Positions 34,187-43,362 are shown, numbered from the stretch's first letter. The stretch: DNA of 64,000 bases from Kitasatospora sp. SUK 42 (GCF_015776785.2 NZ_LFMD02000005.1:637742-701741); one strand, 5' to 3'. Translations and numbers: made by a program. Notes: a model not told the origin generated them from the sequence alone.

Positions 34187-34302
34187 ATGTTCATTGTCCA
34201 GGTTGTTTCGACGGGGTTCTTACGTGGTCCGTGAGGCCGCGTGGTCAACAGCGCCGCGTGGTCAGCGGCGCGCAGGCCCGCGAGGCCGCGGCCCCGGCCG
34301 GT

Positions 34303-36069
34303 TCACCGGCAGGCGCCGGTGACGGTCAGGGGGTGTCCGGCCGCGTCGGCCCGGCCGTCCAGGTGGGCGCGGGCGTGGGCGACGGCGTCGGGGGTGGTGG
34401 CGAAGAGGTGGCCGTCGGCGCGCAGCCGGTCGAGGACGCCGAGGGCGTCGAGGGCGCGGTGGTGTTCGTCGCGCACGCCCGAGACGAGGACGAGCGTGCC
34501 GCGGCGCCGGAGCTCGGTGATGGCGTCCCCGAGGGCGGTGACGCCGCTGGCGTCGATGGCGCTGACCCTCGACATGCGCAGGATCGCGACCCTGACCTCG
34601 GCGGATCCGGTGAGTTCGAGCAGGAAGCGGTGCGCCGCGGCGAACAGCAACGGGCCGTCGAAGCGGTAGGCGGCGATGTGCTCGGCGAGCAGCGCCAGCT
34701 CCTCGTCCTGGTGGCCGGCCGGCGGCAGATCGGCGTGCAGCGGAACCTGCTCGACCCGGGCGGCCTTGGCGACCGCGGCCAGGGCGAGGGCGCCGGAGAC
34801 GAGCATCCCGACGACGACCGCGGTGACCAGGTCGAAGGCGAGCGTGGCGGCGGCGGTGAGGGCCAGGACGGCGGCCTCGCCACGACCGGTACGGGCCAGC
34901 GCCCGCAGCGAGCCGATCTGGACCATCCGTACGGCGGTGGCGATCAGGACCCCGGCCAGGGCCGCGAGCGGGATCCCGGCGACCAGGGGCGCGGCCGCGA
35001 AGACGATCACCGCCAGGACCGCAGCGTGGACGAGCGCGGCGAGCCGGGAGACGGCGCCGGAGCGGACGTTGACGGCGGTGCGGGCGATCGCGCCGGTCGC
35101 GGCGACGCCCCCGAACAGCGGGGCGGCGAGGTTGGCCAGGCCCTGGCCGAACAGCTCGCGGTCGCTGTCGTGGCGCTGCGAGCCGCTCATGGCGTCCGCG
35201 GCGGTCGCGGACATCAGCGACTCCAGCGCGGCCAGCGCGGCGACGGCGAGGGCGGAGGGCAGCAGGTCCGGGATCGCGGAGAGGTCGAGGAAGCCGAGCG
35301 AGGGGGCCGGGAGCCCGGTGGGCAGGTGCCCGATGGTGGCGACCGGCAGGCCGGTCGCCTTGACGGCGACGGTGGCGGCGACGACGGCGATCAGCGAGAA
35401 CGGCAGGGCGGGCCGCAGCCGTACGCCGACGAGCATCACGGCGGCCACCGCGAGGGCCACGCCGATCGCCGCCCAGTGCGGAGAGGTGGCGAACTCGCGC
35501 ACCGCCCGCGCCGCGACGACGGCGGGGTTGTCCCCCTCGGGCTTCGTGACACCGAGCGCGCCGGGCACCTGCTGGAGGCCGATGACGGCGGCGATGCCGA
35601 CGGTGAAGCCCTCCACGACGGGGACGGGTACGTACGCCATCCACCGCCCGGCCCGGAGCAGGGCGAGGACCAGCAGGATCGCCCCGGCGAGCAGACCGAC
35701 GGTCAGCACCCCGTTGGTGCCGTGGCGGGCGATGATGGGGACCAGGACGACGGTCATGGCGCCGGTCGGCCCGGAGACCTGGAACTCGGAGCCACCGAAG
35801 ACCGCGGCCAGCGCGCCGGCGACGACGGCGGTGGCCAGGCCGGCCTCCGCGCCCGCGCCGGAGGAGATGCCGAAGCCGAGGGCGAGCGGCAGGGCCACGA
35901 TGGCCACCGTGAGCCCGGCCAGCAGGTCCTTGCGCGGCGAGCGGCCCATGCCGGCCAGGGTCCGCCGGTCGGGCAGGACCGCGCGCACCCGGCCCAGGAG
36001 GGCCTTCCCGCGGTGGTCGTGGCCCTGGGCCGGTTGTGCGTGCAGTTCCTCGTCGGACACCGCGGTCAC
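34303..36069 (-). CDS. SulP-family anion transporter with STAS domain
   Basis: About 588 residues. The membrane part (residues ~45-430) has SulP landmarks: DLLAGLTVAIVALPLALGFG, SEFQVSGPTGAMTVVL, VEGFTVGIAAVIGLQQVPGALG and FGGVAATGAIARTAVN. A STAS domain follows (VAILRMSRVSAIDASGVTAL) and ends near the C terminus. SulP proteins move sulfate, bicarbonate or other anions; the STAS domain regulates them. I chose GTG 36069 because GGAGGG lies 6 nt upstream; an in-frame GTG at 36108 has no fitting site. An AT-rich inverted-repeat region lies upstream. Substrate not assignable. Confidence 0.9.
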   Translation of the reverse strand: MTAVSDEELHAQPAQGHDHRGKALLGRVRAVLPDRRTLAGMGRSPRKDLLAGLTVAIVALPLALGFGISSGAGAEAGLATAVVAGALAAVFGGSEFQVSGPTGAMTVVLVPIIARHGTNGVLTVGLLAGAILLVLALLRAGRWMAYVPVPVVEGFTVGIAAVIGLQQVPGALGVTKPEGDNPAVVAARAVREFATSPHWAAIGVALAVAAVMLVGVRLRPALPFSLIAVVAATVAVKATGLPVATIGHLPTGLPAPSLGFLDLSAIPDLLPSALAVAALAALESLMSATAADAMSGSQRHDSDRELFGQGLANLAAPLFGGVAATGAIARTAVNVRSGAVSRLAALVHAAVLAVIVFAAAPLVAGIPLAALAGVLIATAVRMVQIGSLRALARTGRGEAAVLALTAAATLAFDLVTAVVVGMLVSGALALAAVAKAARVEQVPLHADLPPAGHQDEELALLAEHIAAYRFDGPLLFAAAHRFLLELTGSAEVRVAILRMSRVSAIDASGVTALGDAITELRRRGTLVLVSGVRDEHHRALDALGVLDRLRADGHLFATTPDAVAHARAHLDGRADAAGHPLTVTGACR

Positions 36070-36131
36070 GACCATCCCTCCCAGCTCCTCGGCGGATGCC
36101 GGGTGCACCCTTCACCGATCCAACAGCACGC

Positions 36132-36181
36132 CAGCATGTATGGACTTGAAGAATTTTTCAAATCGCTTGTTACGCATGCTG
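36132..36181. promoter_or_regulatory. AT-rich promoter/operator of the SulP gene
   Basis: Nested inverted repeats CAGCATG/CATGCTG (36132-36138 and 36175-36181) and TTGAA-N6-TTCAA (36146-36161) lie in a stretch of markedly lower GC. On the minus strand TTGAAA could act as a -35 element. Likely the regulated promoter of the SulP gene. Confidence 0.5.
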
Positions 36182-36227
36182 TGGATACGGGCAGTAGTGG
36201 GCTCCTGTGGCGGCGGCCTGCCGGTCC

Positions 36228-37193
36228 TCAGGCGGTGCGCTCGGTGACGAAGCCGGCGATGGCGTCCTGCATCTGCCGCAGCCCCGGCTCCTCCAGCGGG
36301 TAGTGGCCGGCGTTCTCCAGCATCACGGTGTCGACGGGAACCCTGGTGATGCGGGACAGGAACGGCACGCTGAGGTGGTGCGGGGTCCAGCGGTCCTCGG
36401 CGGGCTGGGTGAGCAGCACCGGGCAGGCGTCGAAGTCCTCGGGCTCGACGGCGGGGGCGTAGTTCATGTAGCGGTCCAGGAAGCGGACGCTGACCCGGTT
36501 CGCGGCGGAGGTGCGGTCCTTCATGAAGACCTTCATCGCGCCCGGGTCGTTGGCCAGGGCCGACATCTTGGAGGCCAGGCTCATCGGGTACTTCAGCGAC
36601 GCGGCAGGGGTCCTGGCCAGCAGTCCCATCAGCGGTCCGCCCGTACGGGCGGTGAGCCGGTCGTGGGCGGTCTCGTCGCGCACCGCCTGCTCGCGCTGGT
36701 CGAGGAAGGTCATGCCGACGATACCGCGCAGCGTGCCGCGCGGGGCCTTGGCGGCGACGTGGTAGGTGAGCATGCCGCCCGCGCTGAGCCCGTAGAGCAC
36801 GATCGGCCGGTCGTCCCGGGACTGCTCGAAGGCGAGGAAGTCCACGACCAGGTCGACCCAGTCGTCGTACGAGGGGGTGCTGCCGCGCCGCACCTGGGTG
36901 AGGCCGTAGCCGAGGTTGTCCAGGGCCACGGTCTCGAAGCCGCGCCGCGCCAGCGGTGCGCCCAGGACCAGGGACATCTGGCGGCCGTTGGTGCCGACCC
37001 CGTGGTGCAGCACGACCTTGGCCTTCGCCTCCGGGTCGCGGTAGCGGTCCAGGTGGACGCGGTGCCCGCGCCAGGTCCAGTACTCCTCCTCGGGGGCGGT
37101 GGCGTCGGTCAGGCGCAGCCGTTCGGGCAGGAACCGCTGGAGGTCTCGCCAGGCCTGCTGGTCGCGGTAGTACGCGGGGGCGGTGGTGTTCAC
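36228..37193 (-). CDS. alpha/beta-hydrolase
   Basis: About 321 residues, cytoplasmic. Alpha/beta-hydrolase landmarks: VVLHHGVGTNG for the oxyanion loop, LYGLSAGG with the nucleophile Ser, a cap region between residues ~170 and 240, QPAEDRWTPHH with the likely acid, and LENAGHYPLEEPG with the catalytic His. The substrate is unknown; lysophospholipase- or monoacylglycerol lipase-like. It diverges from an AraC regulator whose ligand-binding domain is of the lipid/aromatic-sensing type and is probably its regulator. GTG 37193 follows AAGGA by about 9 nt. Confidence 0.85.
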   Translation of the reverse strand: MNTTAPAYYRDQQAWRDLQRFLPERLRLTDATAPEEEYWTWRGHRVHLDRYRDPEAKAKVVLHHGVGTNGRQMSLVLGAPLARRGFETVALDNLGYGLTQVRRGSTPSYDDWVDLVVDFLAFEQSRDDRPIVLYGLSAGGMLTYHVAAKAPRGTLRGIVGMTFLDQREQAVRDETAHDRLTARTGGPLMGLLARTPAASLKYPMSLASKMSALANDPGAMKVFMKDRTSAANRVSVRFLDRYMNYAPAVEPEDFDACPVLLTQPAEDRWTPHHLSVPFLSRITRVPVDTVMLENAGHYPLEEPGLRQMQDAIAGFVTERTA

Positions 37194-37443
37194 GGGGGTG
37201 GTCCTTCGGGTGTGGCCGGTGGTCGGTGTCGCACCTCCCACGCTAGGAAGGGCACCCGCCCGGGGCCCGGTGCCGGGCGGCCGAAGAGTTACTCGTTCCG
37301 GCAACGCCTCCCGCGACGCTTCCGGCGGCGCCCGGGCGTACGGGCAGGGCGTGAACCCGACGGCTCGCGCGCCTGGGTACGGTGAGCCCCGAGCCGGTCA
37401 CCCCTTCCGGCGACCGGGCCGCCGTCGACACCAGGAGCGCCGC

Positions 37444-38469
37444 TTGAACTGGGACCTCCCGCGGCCGCCGACCAGCATGCTGGAGATGGTCCGGCTGGGC
37501 GCCGACCACGGGGTGACCGCCGAGACCTGCCTCGCGGGCACCGGCGTGCGTGCCGAGCAGCTCCACGACCCCGACGTCGAGGTGACGGCCCGGCAGGAGC
37601 TGACCCTGGTCGCCAACCTGCTCGACGCGCTGGGCCACCCGCCCGGCCTGGGCCTCGAAGCCGGGCAGCGCTACCACCTCACCACCTACGGCATCTGGGG
37701 CTTCGCGCTGATCAGCAGCCCGACGCTGCGCGCCGCGATCGACGTGGCACTCCGCTTCGTCGACCTGTCCTTCTCCCTGGGGCGCGTCCGGCTGTGCCAG
37801 GACACGGGGGAGGTGCGGCTCGTGCTGGACGCCCCCGACGTTCCGCCGGCGCTGCGGCGGTTCTTCGTCGAACGCGACGCGGCGGCGATCATGACGATGC
37901 AGCGGGAACTCTTCGCCTCGCCCGTCCCGTCCCGGCAGGTGGCCTTCGCCTTCCCGCCTCCGGACGGCGGCCCCGGGCGCTACGAGAGCGTCTTCGGGGT
38001 CGTCCCCGGTTTCGCGGCCGGGGAGACCGCCATCGGCTTCGACCCGGCCCTGCTGGACCTGCCGCTGCCCCAGGCCAACGAGCACACGGCCGCCCTGGCC
38101 CTGGCCCAGTGCCGGGAGCTGCTGGCCCGGCGGCGGTCCCGGACCGGCCTGGCGGGCCGTGTCCGGGACGTCCTGGTCGCGCGGCTGGCCGATCCACCGG
38201 ACGCCGACGAGGTCGCCGAGCTGCTCCACCTCGGCGGCCGTACGCTGCGGCACCGGCTCTCCGCCGAGGGGACCTCGTACCGGGCGCTGCTCGCGGAGGT
38301 CCGCGAGCACCTGGCCGAGGAACTGCTGATCACCGCGGGCCTGCCCGTCGAACAGGTCTCCCGGCGGCTCGGCTACGTCGAGGTGTCCAGCTTCTCCCAG
38401 GCGTTCCGTCGCTGGAAGGGCGTCGGCCCGCGCGAGTACCGCAGGCGGTACCCCACGCCGAGCCGGTGA
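37444..38469 (+). CDS. AraC-family transcriptional regulator
   Basis: About 341 residues. The N-terminal ~200 residues match the arabinose-binding-like domain of the OruR/VirS branch (MLEMVRLGADHGV, GIWGFALISSPTLRAAIDVALRF, VFGVVPGFAAGETAIGFDP). The C-terminal AraC DNA-binding domain has both helix-turn-helix motifs (DEVAELLHLGGRTLRHRLSA; VEQVSRRLGYVEVSSFSQAF, then RRWKGVGPREYRRRY). The best start is TTG 37444, which has AGGAG 7 nt upstream. It diverges from the alpha/beta-hydrolase gene; regulation of that gene is inferred. Confidence 0.9.
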   Translation: MNWDLPRPPTSMLEMVRLGADHGVTAETCLAGTGVRAEQLHDPDVEVTARQELTLVANLLDALGHPPGLGLEAGQRYHLTTYGIWGFALISSPTLRAAIDVALRFVDLSFSLGRVRLCQDTGEVRLVLDAPDVPPALRRFFVERDAAAIMTMQRELFASPVPSRQVAFAFPPPDGGPGRYESVFGVVPGFAAGETAIGFDPALLDLPLPQANEHTAALALAQCRELLARRRSRTGLAGRVRDVLVARLADPPDADEVAELLHLGGRTLRHRLSAEGTSYRALLAEVREHLAEELLITAGLPVEQVSRRLGYVEVSSFSQAFRRWKGVGPREYRRRYPTPSR

Positions 38470-38487
38470 CCGGGGCGCCGGCCCCCG

Positions 38488-40014
38488 CTACTCCGGGAGC
38501 CGCGAGCGGAGTTCCCGCTTGAGCAGCTTCCCGCTCTGGTTGCGCGGCAGGTCGGGGACGAAGACGACGCTCTTCGGGACCTTGTACGGCGCCAGACGGC
38601 CCTTCACATGGGCGATGATCTCCGCGGCCGTGGGCGCCTCGGCGGGCTTGAGGACGACGAAGGCGGTGACCGCCTCCATCCACTTCTCGTCGGGGGCGCC
38701 GATCACCGCGACCTCCGCCACCGCGGGGTGGGTGTAGACGGCCTCCTCGACCTCGCGGGAGGCCACCAGGACGCCGCCGGTGTTGATCACGTCCTTGATG
38801 CGGTCGACGACGGTGAGGTAGCCCGCCTCGTCGGCGGCGACCAGGTCGCCGGAGTGGAACCAGCCGTCCCTGAACGCGTCGGCGGTCTCCTCCGGCGCCT
38901 CCCAGTAGCCGAGACACAACTGCGGTGAACGGTAGACGAGTTCGCCGGGAGTGCCGGGCGGCACCTCGACCCCGTCGCGGTCCACGACCCGGGCCTCGAC
39001 GAACAGGACGGGGCGGCCGCAGGAGGAGGGCCGCTCCGCGTGCTCCTCGGGGCGCAGCACCGCGGCGAGGGGCCCGATCTCCGACTGGCCGAAGCAGTTG
39101 TAGAAGCCGACCTCCGGGTAGCGGGCGCGCAGCCGGTCGAGCACCGTCACCGGCATGATCGAGGCGCCGTACTGCGCCTTGCGCAGCGAGGACAGGTCAC
39201 GCACGTCGAGGTCGGGGTGGTTGGACAGCGCCACCCACACCGTCGGCGCGAGGAACAGCGAGTTGATCCGGTCGCTCTCGACGCGCCGGAGCACCTCGGG
39301 GAGGTCGGGCGACTCCATCAGGGCGACGGAGGCGCCGACGGCGAGGTAGGGCAGCAGGAAGACGTGCAGGCCTGCCGAGTGGTAGAGCGGCATGCAGATC
39401 AGCGGCCGGTCGTCGGCGCGCAGGTCGAGGGCGACGATGCTCGACACGTACGCGTGGACCAGGGCGCGGTGGGTCATCTTGGCGCCCTTGGGCCGGGAGG
39501 TGGTGCCGGAGGTGAAGAGCAGCTGGGCCAGGTCGGTGTCGTGCACAAGGACGCCGGTCTCGGGCACGGGCCCGGCCGAGGCGAGGGCGAGCAGCGAGTC
39601 CTCGCCGTCGCGCAACGGCACCACCCGGTCGACGCCCGCCTGCTGACGGATGCGTTCGACCTCCGGGGCCAGCGCCGGATCGCTCAGCACGACCCGGCTG
39701 CCGGACCGCCCGACCAGGTGGCTCAGCTCCCCGCCGGTCAGCGCGTAGTTGACCGGGACGTGCACCAGGCCGGCGCGGGCGCAGGCGAGGAACGCGATCG
39801 CGTAGGCGTCGGAGTTGCGCCCGTACGCCGCGACCCGGTCGCCGGGGCACAGCCCCAGGCCCAGTAGGTGGGCCGCGGCGCGGCTGACCGCGTCGTCGAG
39901 TTCGCGGTACGTCCAGCTCCGGTCGGCGAAGGTGAGCGCCGTGCGGTCGGGCGACCGGCGGGCGCTGCGGCGCAGCAGGCCGTCGACGGTGCTGCCTCGG
40001 GGGTCGTCGAGCAT
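38488..40014 (-). CDS. AMP-forming acyl-CoA synthetase
   Basis: About 508 residues. ANL-superfamily motifs are complete: LLFTSGTTSRPKGAKMTHRA for the phosphate loop, YNCFGQSEIG for adenine binding, DGWFHSGDL for ribose hydroxyls, DRIKDVINTGG for the hinge, and PRNQSGKLLKREL with the catalytic Lys. The protein activates a carboxylic acid with ATP and joins it to CoA; medium- or long-chain fatty acids or aromatic acids are likely. It converges on the AraC gene (18 bp) and may degrade or activate the acid that the neighbouring hydrolase releases. ATG 40014; no strong ribosome-binding site seen. Confidence 0.92.
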   Translation of the reverse strand: MLDDPRGSTVDGLLRRSARRSPDRTALTFADRSWTYRELDDAVSRAAAHLLGLGLCPGDRVAAYGRNSDAYAIAFLACARAGLVHVPVNYALTGGELSHLVGRSGSRVVLSDPALAPEVERIRQQAGVDRVVPLRDGEDSLLALASAGPVPETGVLVHDTDLAQLLFTSGTTSRPKGAKMTHRALVHAYVSSIVALDLRADDRPLICMPLYHSAGLHVFLLPYLAVGASVALMESPDLPEVLRRVESDRINSLFLAPTVWVALSNHPDLDVRDLSSLRKAQYGASIMPVTVLDRLRARYPEVGFYNCFGQSEIGPLAAVLRPEEHAERPSSCGRPVLFVEARVVDRDGVEVPPGTPGELVYRSPQLCLGYWEAPEETADAFRDGWFHSGDLVAADEAGYLTVVDRIKDVINTGGVLVASREVEEAVYTHPAVAEVAVIGAPDEKWMEAVTAFVVLKPAEAPTAAEIIAHVKGRLAPYKVPKSVVFVPDLPRNQSGKLLKRELRSRLPE

Positions 40015-40141
40015 GGTCGCGGTCTCACTTTCGGGTTCGGGCTCCGCCGAGGGCGGGCCGTGCCCTCGCGGCGGTCGCCGGGCCCGGCCGGTCCTCGGGG
40101 GCGGGAGGAGTCGGGAGACGAGAGACGGGGCGAGCCGCAGG

Positions 40142-40549
40142 TCAGGGGGCGGTGAGGGCAGCCGCATCGTTGGCGCGGTCGTCGTCCGCGGTGTCGTCGG
40201 CGTCGCTGAGGCCGAGCCGCAGGTGCTCGATGTGGTAGACGGCCTGGTCGAGGAGTTCGGCGACGTGGTTGTCGTACAGCGCGTACACCACCGAGCGGCC
40301 CCGGCGCTCGCCCGTCACCAGGCCGAGGTTGCGCAGCAGCCGCAACTGGTGGGAGCAGGCGGACTGCTCCATGCCGACCTCGTTGGCCAGTTCGGTGGCG
40401 GCGCAGGGGCCTTCGCGCAGGCGGGAGAGGATCAGCAGCCGGGACGGGGTGGCCAGGGCCTGCAGCGTGGTCGCCACCCGGGCGGCGCCGGCGGCGTCCA
40501 GGGGTGTGCGCGGGACGGCGTTCTTCGCGGGAGCGGCTCCATGACCCAT
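40142..40549 (-). CDS. ArsR/SmtB-family metal sensor with alpha-5 zinc-type site
   Basis: About 135 residues. The winged-helix is typical of ArsR (TELANEVGMEQSACSHQLRLL, VTGERRGRSVVYALYD). The alpha-5 metal site of CzrA/SmtB is exact: Asp93-x-His95 and, ten residues on, His106-xx-His109. This site binds Zn, Co or Ni and releases DNA. The alpha-3 CVC motif of cadmium/arsenic sensors is absent. It diverges from the P1B-4 ATPase gene, and a perfect 7-6-7 dyad lies in the gap, so it is the repressor of the pump. A polar Asp-rich tail follows residue 115. Confidence 0.93.
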   Translation of the reverse strand: MGHGAAPAKNAVPRTPLDAAGAARVATTLQALATPSRLLILSRLREGPCAATELANEVGMEQSACSHQLRLLRNLGLVTGERRGRSVVYALYDNHVAELLDQAVYHIEHLRLGLSDADDTADDDRANDAAALTAP

Positions 40550-40570
40550 GCGGCCAATACTACAACCCAT

Positions 40571-40590
40571 ACATGAATGGATGTTCATGT
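40571..40590. promoter_or_regulatory. ArsR operator (ACATGAA-N6-TTCATGT)
   Basis: A perfect 7-6-7 inverted repeat in AT-rich sequence between the ArsR repressor and the P1B-4 ATPase. It resembles SmtB/CzrA operators with TGAA/TTCA half-sites. Its place lets one site control both genes. Confidence 0.75.
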
Positions 40591-40656
40591 GTTCCTGTAT
40601 GGTGGGAGGAGTCGTCAAAGTCCTGCCCGCATCCGGCCCGAAGGGTCTCGTTTGCC

Positions 40657-42633
40657 ATGTCCTCCACCCTGATCGAGCGCCCCGCCCCCGGCTCGGCCAC
40701 CGAGCCCGCCGGCGCCGCCCCACGACGGCGCACCCGGGTGCTCTCCCTGCCCGAGGCCCGGTGGGCCGCCGTCGCGACGGTGCTGTTCCTGATCGCGCTG
40801 CCGCTGCAGCTGACCGGCACCCCGGCCTGGGCCTGGGGCCCGCTGTACGCCCTCGCGTACGCGGTCGGGGGCTGGGAGCCGGCCTGGGCGGGCCTTCAGG
40901 CGCTGAGGGAGAAGACCCTCGACGTCGACCTGCTGATGATCGTGGCCGCGCTCGGGGCGGCGGCGGTCGGGCAGGTGATGGACGGCGCCCTGCTGATCGT
41001 CATCTTCTCCACCACCGGCGCGCTGGAGTCCCTGGCCACCGCCCGGACCGCCGACTCGGTGCGCGGGCTGCTCGACCTCGCGCCCGCCACGGCCACCCGG
41101 CTGCTGGACGACGGCACCGAGGAGACGGTGCCGACCGAGCGGCTCTCCGTCGGCGACACCGTCCTGGTCCGGCCCGGCGAGCGGATCGGCGCCGACGGCC
41201 GGGTCCTGGACGGCGCGAGCGAGGTGGACCAGGCCACCATCACCGGCGAGCCGCTGCCGGTCGCCAAGGGGCCCGGCGACGAGGTCTTCGCCGGCACCCT
41301 CAACGGCACCGGCGCCCTGCGGGTGAAGGTCGAGCGGGACGCCTCCGACTCGGTGATCGCCCGGATCGTGAAGCTGGTCGAGGAGGCCTCCGAGACCAAG
41401 GCGCCCACCCAGCTGTTCATCGAGAAGGTCGAGCAGCGCTACTCGATCGGCATGGTGATCGCCACCCTCACGGTCTTCGCCGTCCCGCTGGCCCTCGGCG
41501 CGGCCTTCACCGGCTCGCTGCTGCGGGCGATGACCTTCATGATCGTCGCCTCGCCGTGCGCGGTGGTCCTGGCCACCATGCCGCCGCTGCTGTCCGCGAT
41601 CGCCAACGCCGGCCGGCACGGTGTGCTGGTGAAGTCCGCCGTCGTCATGGAGCGCCTCGGCCAGGTCGACGCGGCCGCGCTGGACAAGACCGGCACCCTC
41701 ACCGAGGGCACCCCCAGGGTCACCGACCTGCGCCCCCTGCCCGGCTCCGGCCTCACCGAGGAGGAACTGCTGGCGCTCGCCGCCGCGGCCGAGCACCCCA
41801 GCGAGCACCCGCTGGCCCGCGCCGTCGTGGACGCCGCCCGCACCCGTGGCCTCACCCTCGCCGCGGCGGGGGACTTCTCCTCCGCCCCGGGCGTCGGCGT
41901 CACCGCCACCGTGGACGGCCGCGCCGTCACGGTCGGCGCCCCCGCCCGGCTGCCGGCAGGCTCCGGGAGCCCCGCCGCCGAGGTGGTCACCGAGCTGGAG
42001 CGGGACGGGCGCACCGCCGTCCTCGTCCTCGTCGACGGCGTCCCGGTCGGCGTCCTCGGCATCGCGGACCGCCTGCGCCCGGACGCCGCCGCCACCGTCG
42101 CCGCGCTCACCGCCCTGACGGGCGCGGCGCCGATGCTGCTCACCGGCGACAACCCGCGGGCCGCCGACCGCCTGGCCGGCGAGGTCGGCATCACCGACGT
42201 CCGCGCCGGGCTGCTGCCCCAGGACAAGGTCGCCGCCGTCAGGGAGCACGAGCGCGCCGGCCGGAAGGTGCTGGTGGTCGGCGACGGCGTCAACGACGCC
42301 CCCGCGCTCGCGGCCGCCCACACCGGTGTCGCCATGGGCCGGGCCGGCTCCGACCTCGCCCTGGAGACCGCCGACGCGGTCATCGTCCGCGACGAACTCG
42401 CCACCGTCCCCGCCGTGGTGGCGCTCTCCCGCCGGGCCCGCTCCCTGGTGGTGCAGAACCTGGTGATCGCCTCGGTGTTCATCTCCGCGCTGGTGGTCTG
42501 GGACCTGGTCGCCACCCTGCCCCTGCCGCTCGGCGTGCTCGGCCACGAGGGCTCCACCGTCATCGTCGGCCTCAACGGCCTGCGGCTGCTGCGCGAGGCC
42601 GCCTGGACCAGGGCGCGGGCCGAGGGGCACTGA
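40657..42633 (+). CDS. P1B-4-type metal ATPase (Co/Ni/Zn/Fe efflux)
   Basis: About 658 residues. Motifs: TGEP in the actuator domain (TITGEPLPV), SPC in helix 6 (Ser299-Pro-Cys301), DKTGTLT with phosphorylated Asp343, SEHPLA in the nucleotide domain, GDGVNDAP, and HEGST in the last helix (His630). SPC plus HEGS/GT defines P1B-4 pumps of the CtpD/CtpJ/CoaT kind, which export Co, and often Fe or Zn. It lacks an N-terminal HMA domain, as expected for this subgroup. ATG 40657. Controlled by the divergent CzrA-type repressor. Confidence 0.93.
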   Translation: MSSTLIERPAPGSATEPAGAAPRRRTRVLSLPEARWAAVATVLFLIALPLQLTGTPAWAWGPLYALAYAVGGWEPAWAGLQALREKTLDVDLLMIVAALGAAAVGQVMDGALLIVIFSTTGALESLATARTADSVRGLLDLAPATATRLLDDGTEETVPTERLSVGDTVLVRPGERIGADGRVLDGASEVDQATITGEPLPVAKGPGDEVFAGTLNGTGALRVKVERDASDSVIARIVKLVEEASETKAPTQLFIEKVEQRYSIGMVIATLTVFAVPLALGAAFTGSLLRAMTFMIVASPCAVVLATMPPLLSAIANAGRHGVLVKSAVVMERLGQVDAAALDKTGTLTEGTPRVTDLRPLPGSGLTEEELLALAAAAEHPSEHPLARAVVDAARTRGLTLAAAGDFSSAPGVGVTATVDGRAVTVGAPARLPAGSGSPAAEVVTELERDGRTAVLVLVDGVPVGVLGIADRLRPDAAATVAALTALTGAAPMLLTGDNPRAADRLAGEVGITDVRAGLLPQDKVAAVREHERAGRKVLVVGDGVNDAPALAAAHTGVAMGRAGSDLALETADAVIVRDELATVPAVVALSRRARSLVVQNLVIASVFISALVVWDLVATLPLPLGVLGHEGSTVIVGLNGLRLLREAAWTRARAEGH

Positions 42634-43062
42634 AGGCCTGACGGAGGACAGGGCCCGGCACGCTCCCCCGTGGCGTGCCGGGCCGCACGTCAGGATGCCA
42701 GGACGCCGCCCGGCGGTGTTGGCAATGCGTCCACGCTTCCTCGGCGTTGCGTCTACTGTTCGCCGTTCCCGGCGTGGGCGCCGGCCACCTCGCCGGCCCG
42801 GGTCCTGCGCGCCAACTCCCGCCAGTGGTCGAACCGTTCGTCCGTGCACAGGCCCTCGCCCCGGATCACGCCCGCCGTCGTCGCGGCCACTCTCCGCCTC
42901 CCCTTCCCGTCTCCGCTCCGCCGGTCGGCGCAGCCTTCGTCCCTGACGTCACCGGTCGGACCGGCGCGGCGGGGTCCGGCGCGGTCCGCCCCGGCGGATA
43001 GTACGTGGAGCGTAGTTCGCGATGCGTAGTATGGTGCTTCGCGTCGAACCGGAAGGGGCAGG
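42634..43062. other. 429-bp intergenic region with a possible gene remnant
   Basis: No intact gene is supported here. On the minus strand 42753-42869 may be the remains of an AraC-type regulator. Near the right end lie two GCGTAGT direct repeats (43010-43016, 43024-43030) and a TAGTAT sequence that could be the promoter of the PadR gene. Confidence 0.4.
42753..42869 (-). pseudogene. possible remnant of an AraC-family N terminus
   Basis: A GTG-started 38-codon reading contains ERFDHWRELARRT, which resembles the opening of the AraC-binding-like domain common in actinomycete AraC regulators (pattern RFDxWRExxxRT). The frame then ends quickly and no helix-turn-helix follows. A short chance match cannot be excluded. 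Confidence 0.25.
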
Positions 43063-43362
43063 ATGCAAGCCAACGACGCCCAGACGCTGGTGCTCTGCGC
43101 ACTCGCGGACGGGCCGCTGCACGGATACGCCGTCAACACGGCGATCGAGGAGCTGACCGGGGAGCGGCTGGGGCCCGGCAGCCTCTACGGCGCCCTCGCC
43201 AGGCTGGAGTCGAAGCAGCTGATCGAACCGCTCGACGGACAGGGCCGCCAGCGCCCGGTGCGGCTGACACCCCTCGGCCGGGAGGTGCTGGAACGCGAGT
43301 TGCGCGCCATGGCCCGGGTCGCCGACGCGGGACTGCGGAGCCTGGGGGTGAACCCCGCGTGA
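43063..43362 (+). CDS. PadR-family transcriptional regulator
   Basis: A 99-residue PadR winged-helix protein: TLVLCALADGPLHGYAV, LGPGSLYGALARLESKQLIEP, RQRPVRLTPLGREVLERE. This short form lacks the long C-terminal dimerisation domain of PadR and belongs to the one-domain subfamily. It overlaps the following membrane protein gene by 4 nt (GTGA), so the two are translated together; such PadR-membrane pairs usually regulate each other and respond to envelope-active compounds. ATG 43063 follows AAGGGGCAGG. Confidence 0.9.
   Translation: MQANDAQTLVLCALADGPLHGYAVNTAIEELTGERLGPGSLYGALARLESKQLIEPLDGQGRQRPVRLTPLGREVLERELRAMARVADAGLRSLGVNPA

Noticed and set aside
42670..43029. 119-codon open frame on the plus strand
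   Set aside because: Composition is Arg/Pro/Ser-rich without domains, no ribosome-binding site, and codon third-position bias is weak.
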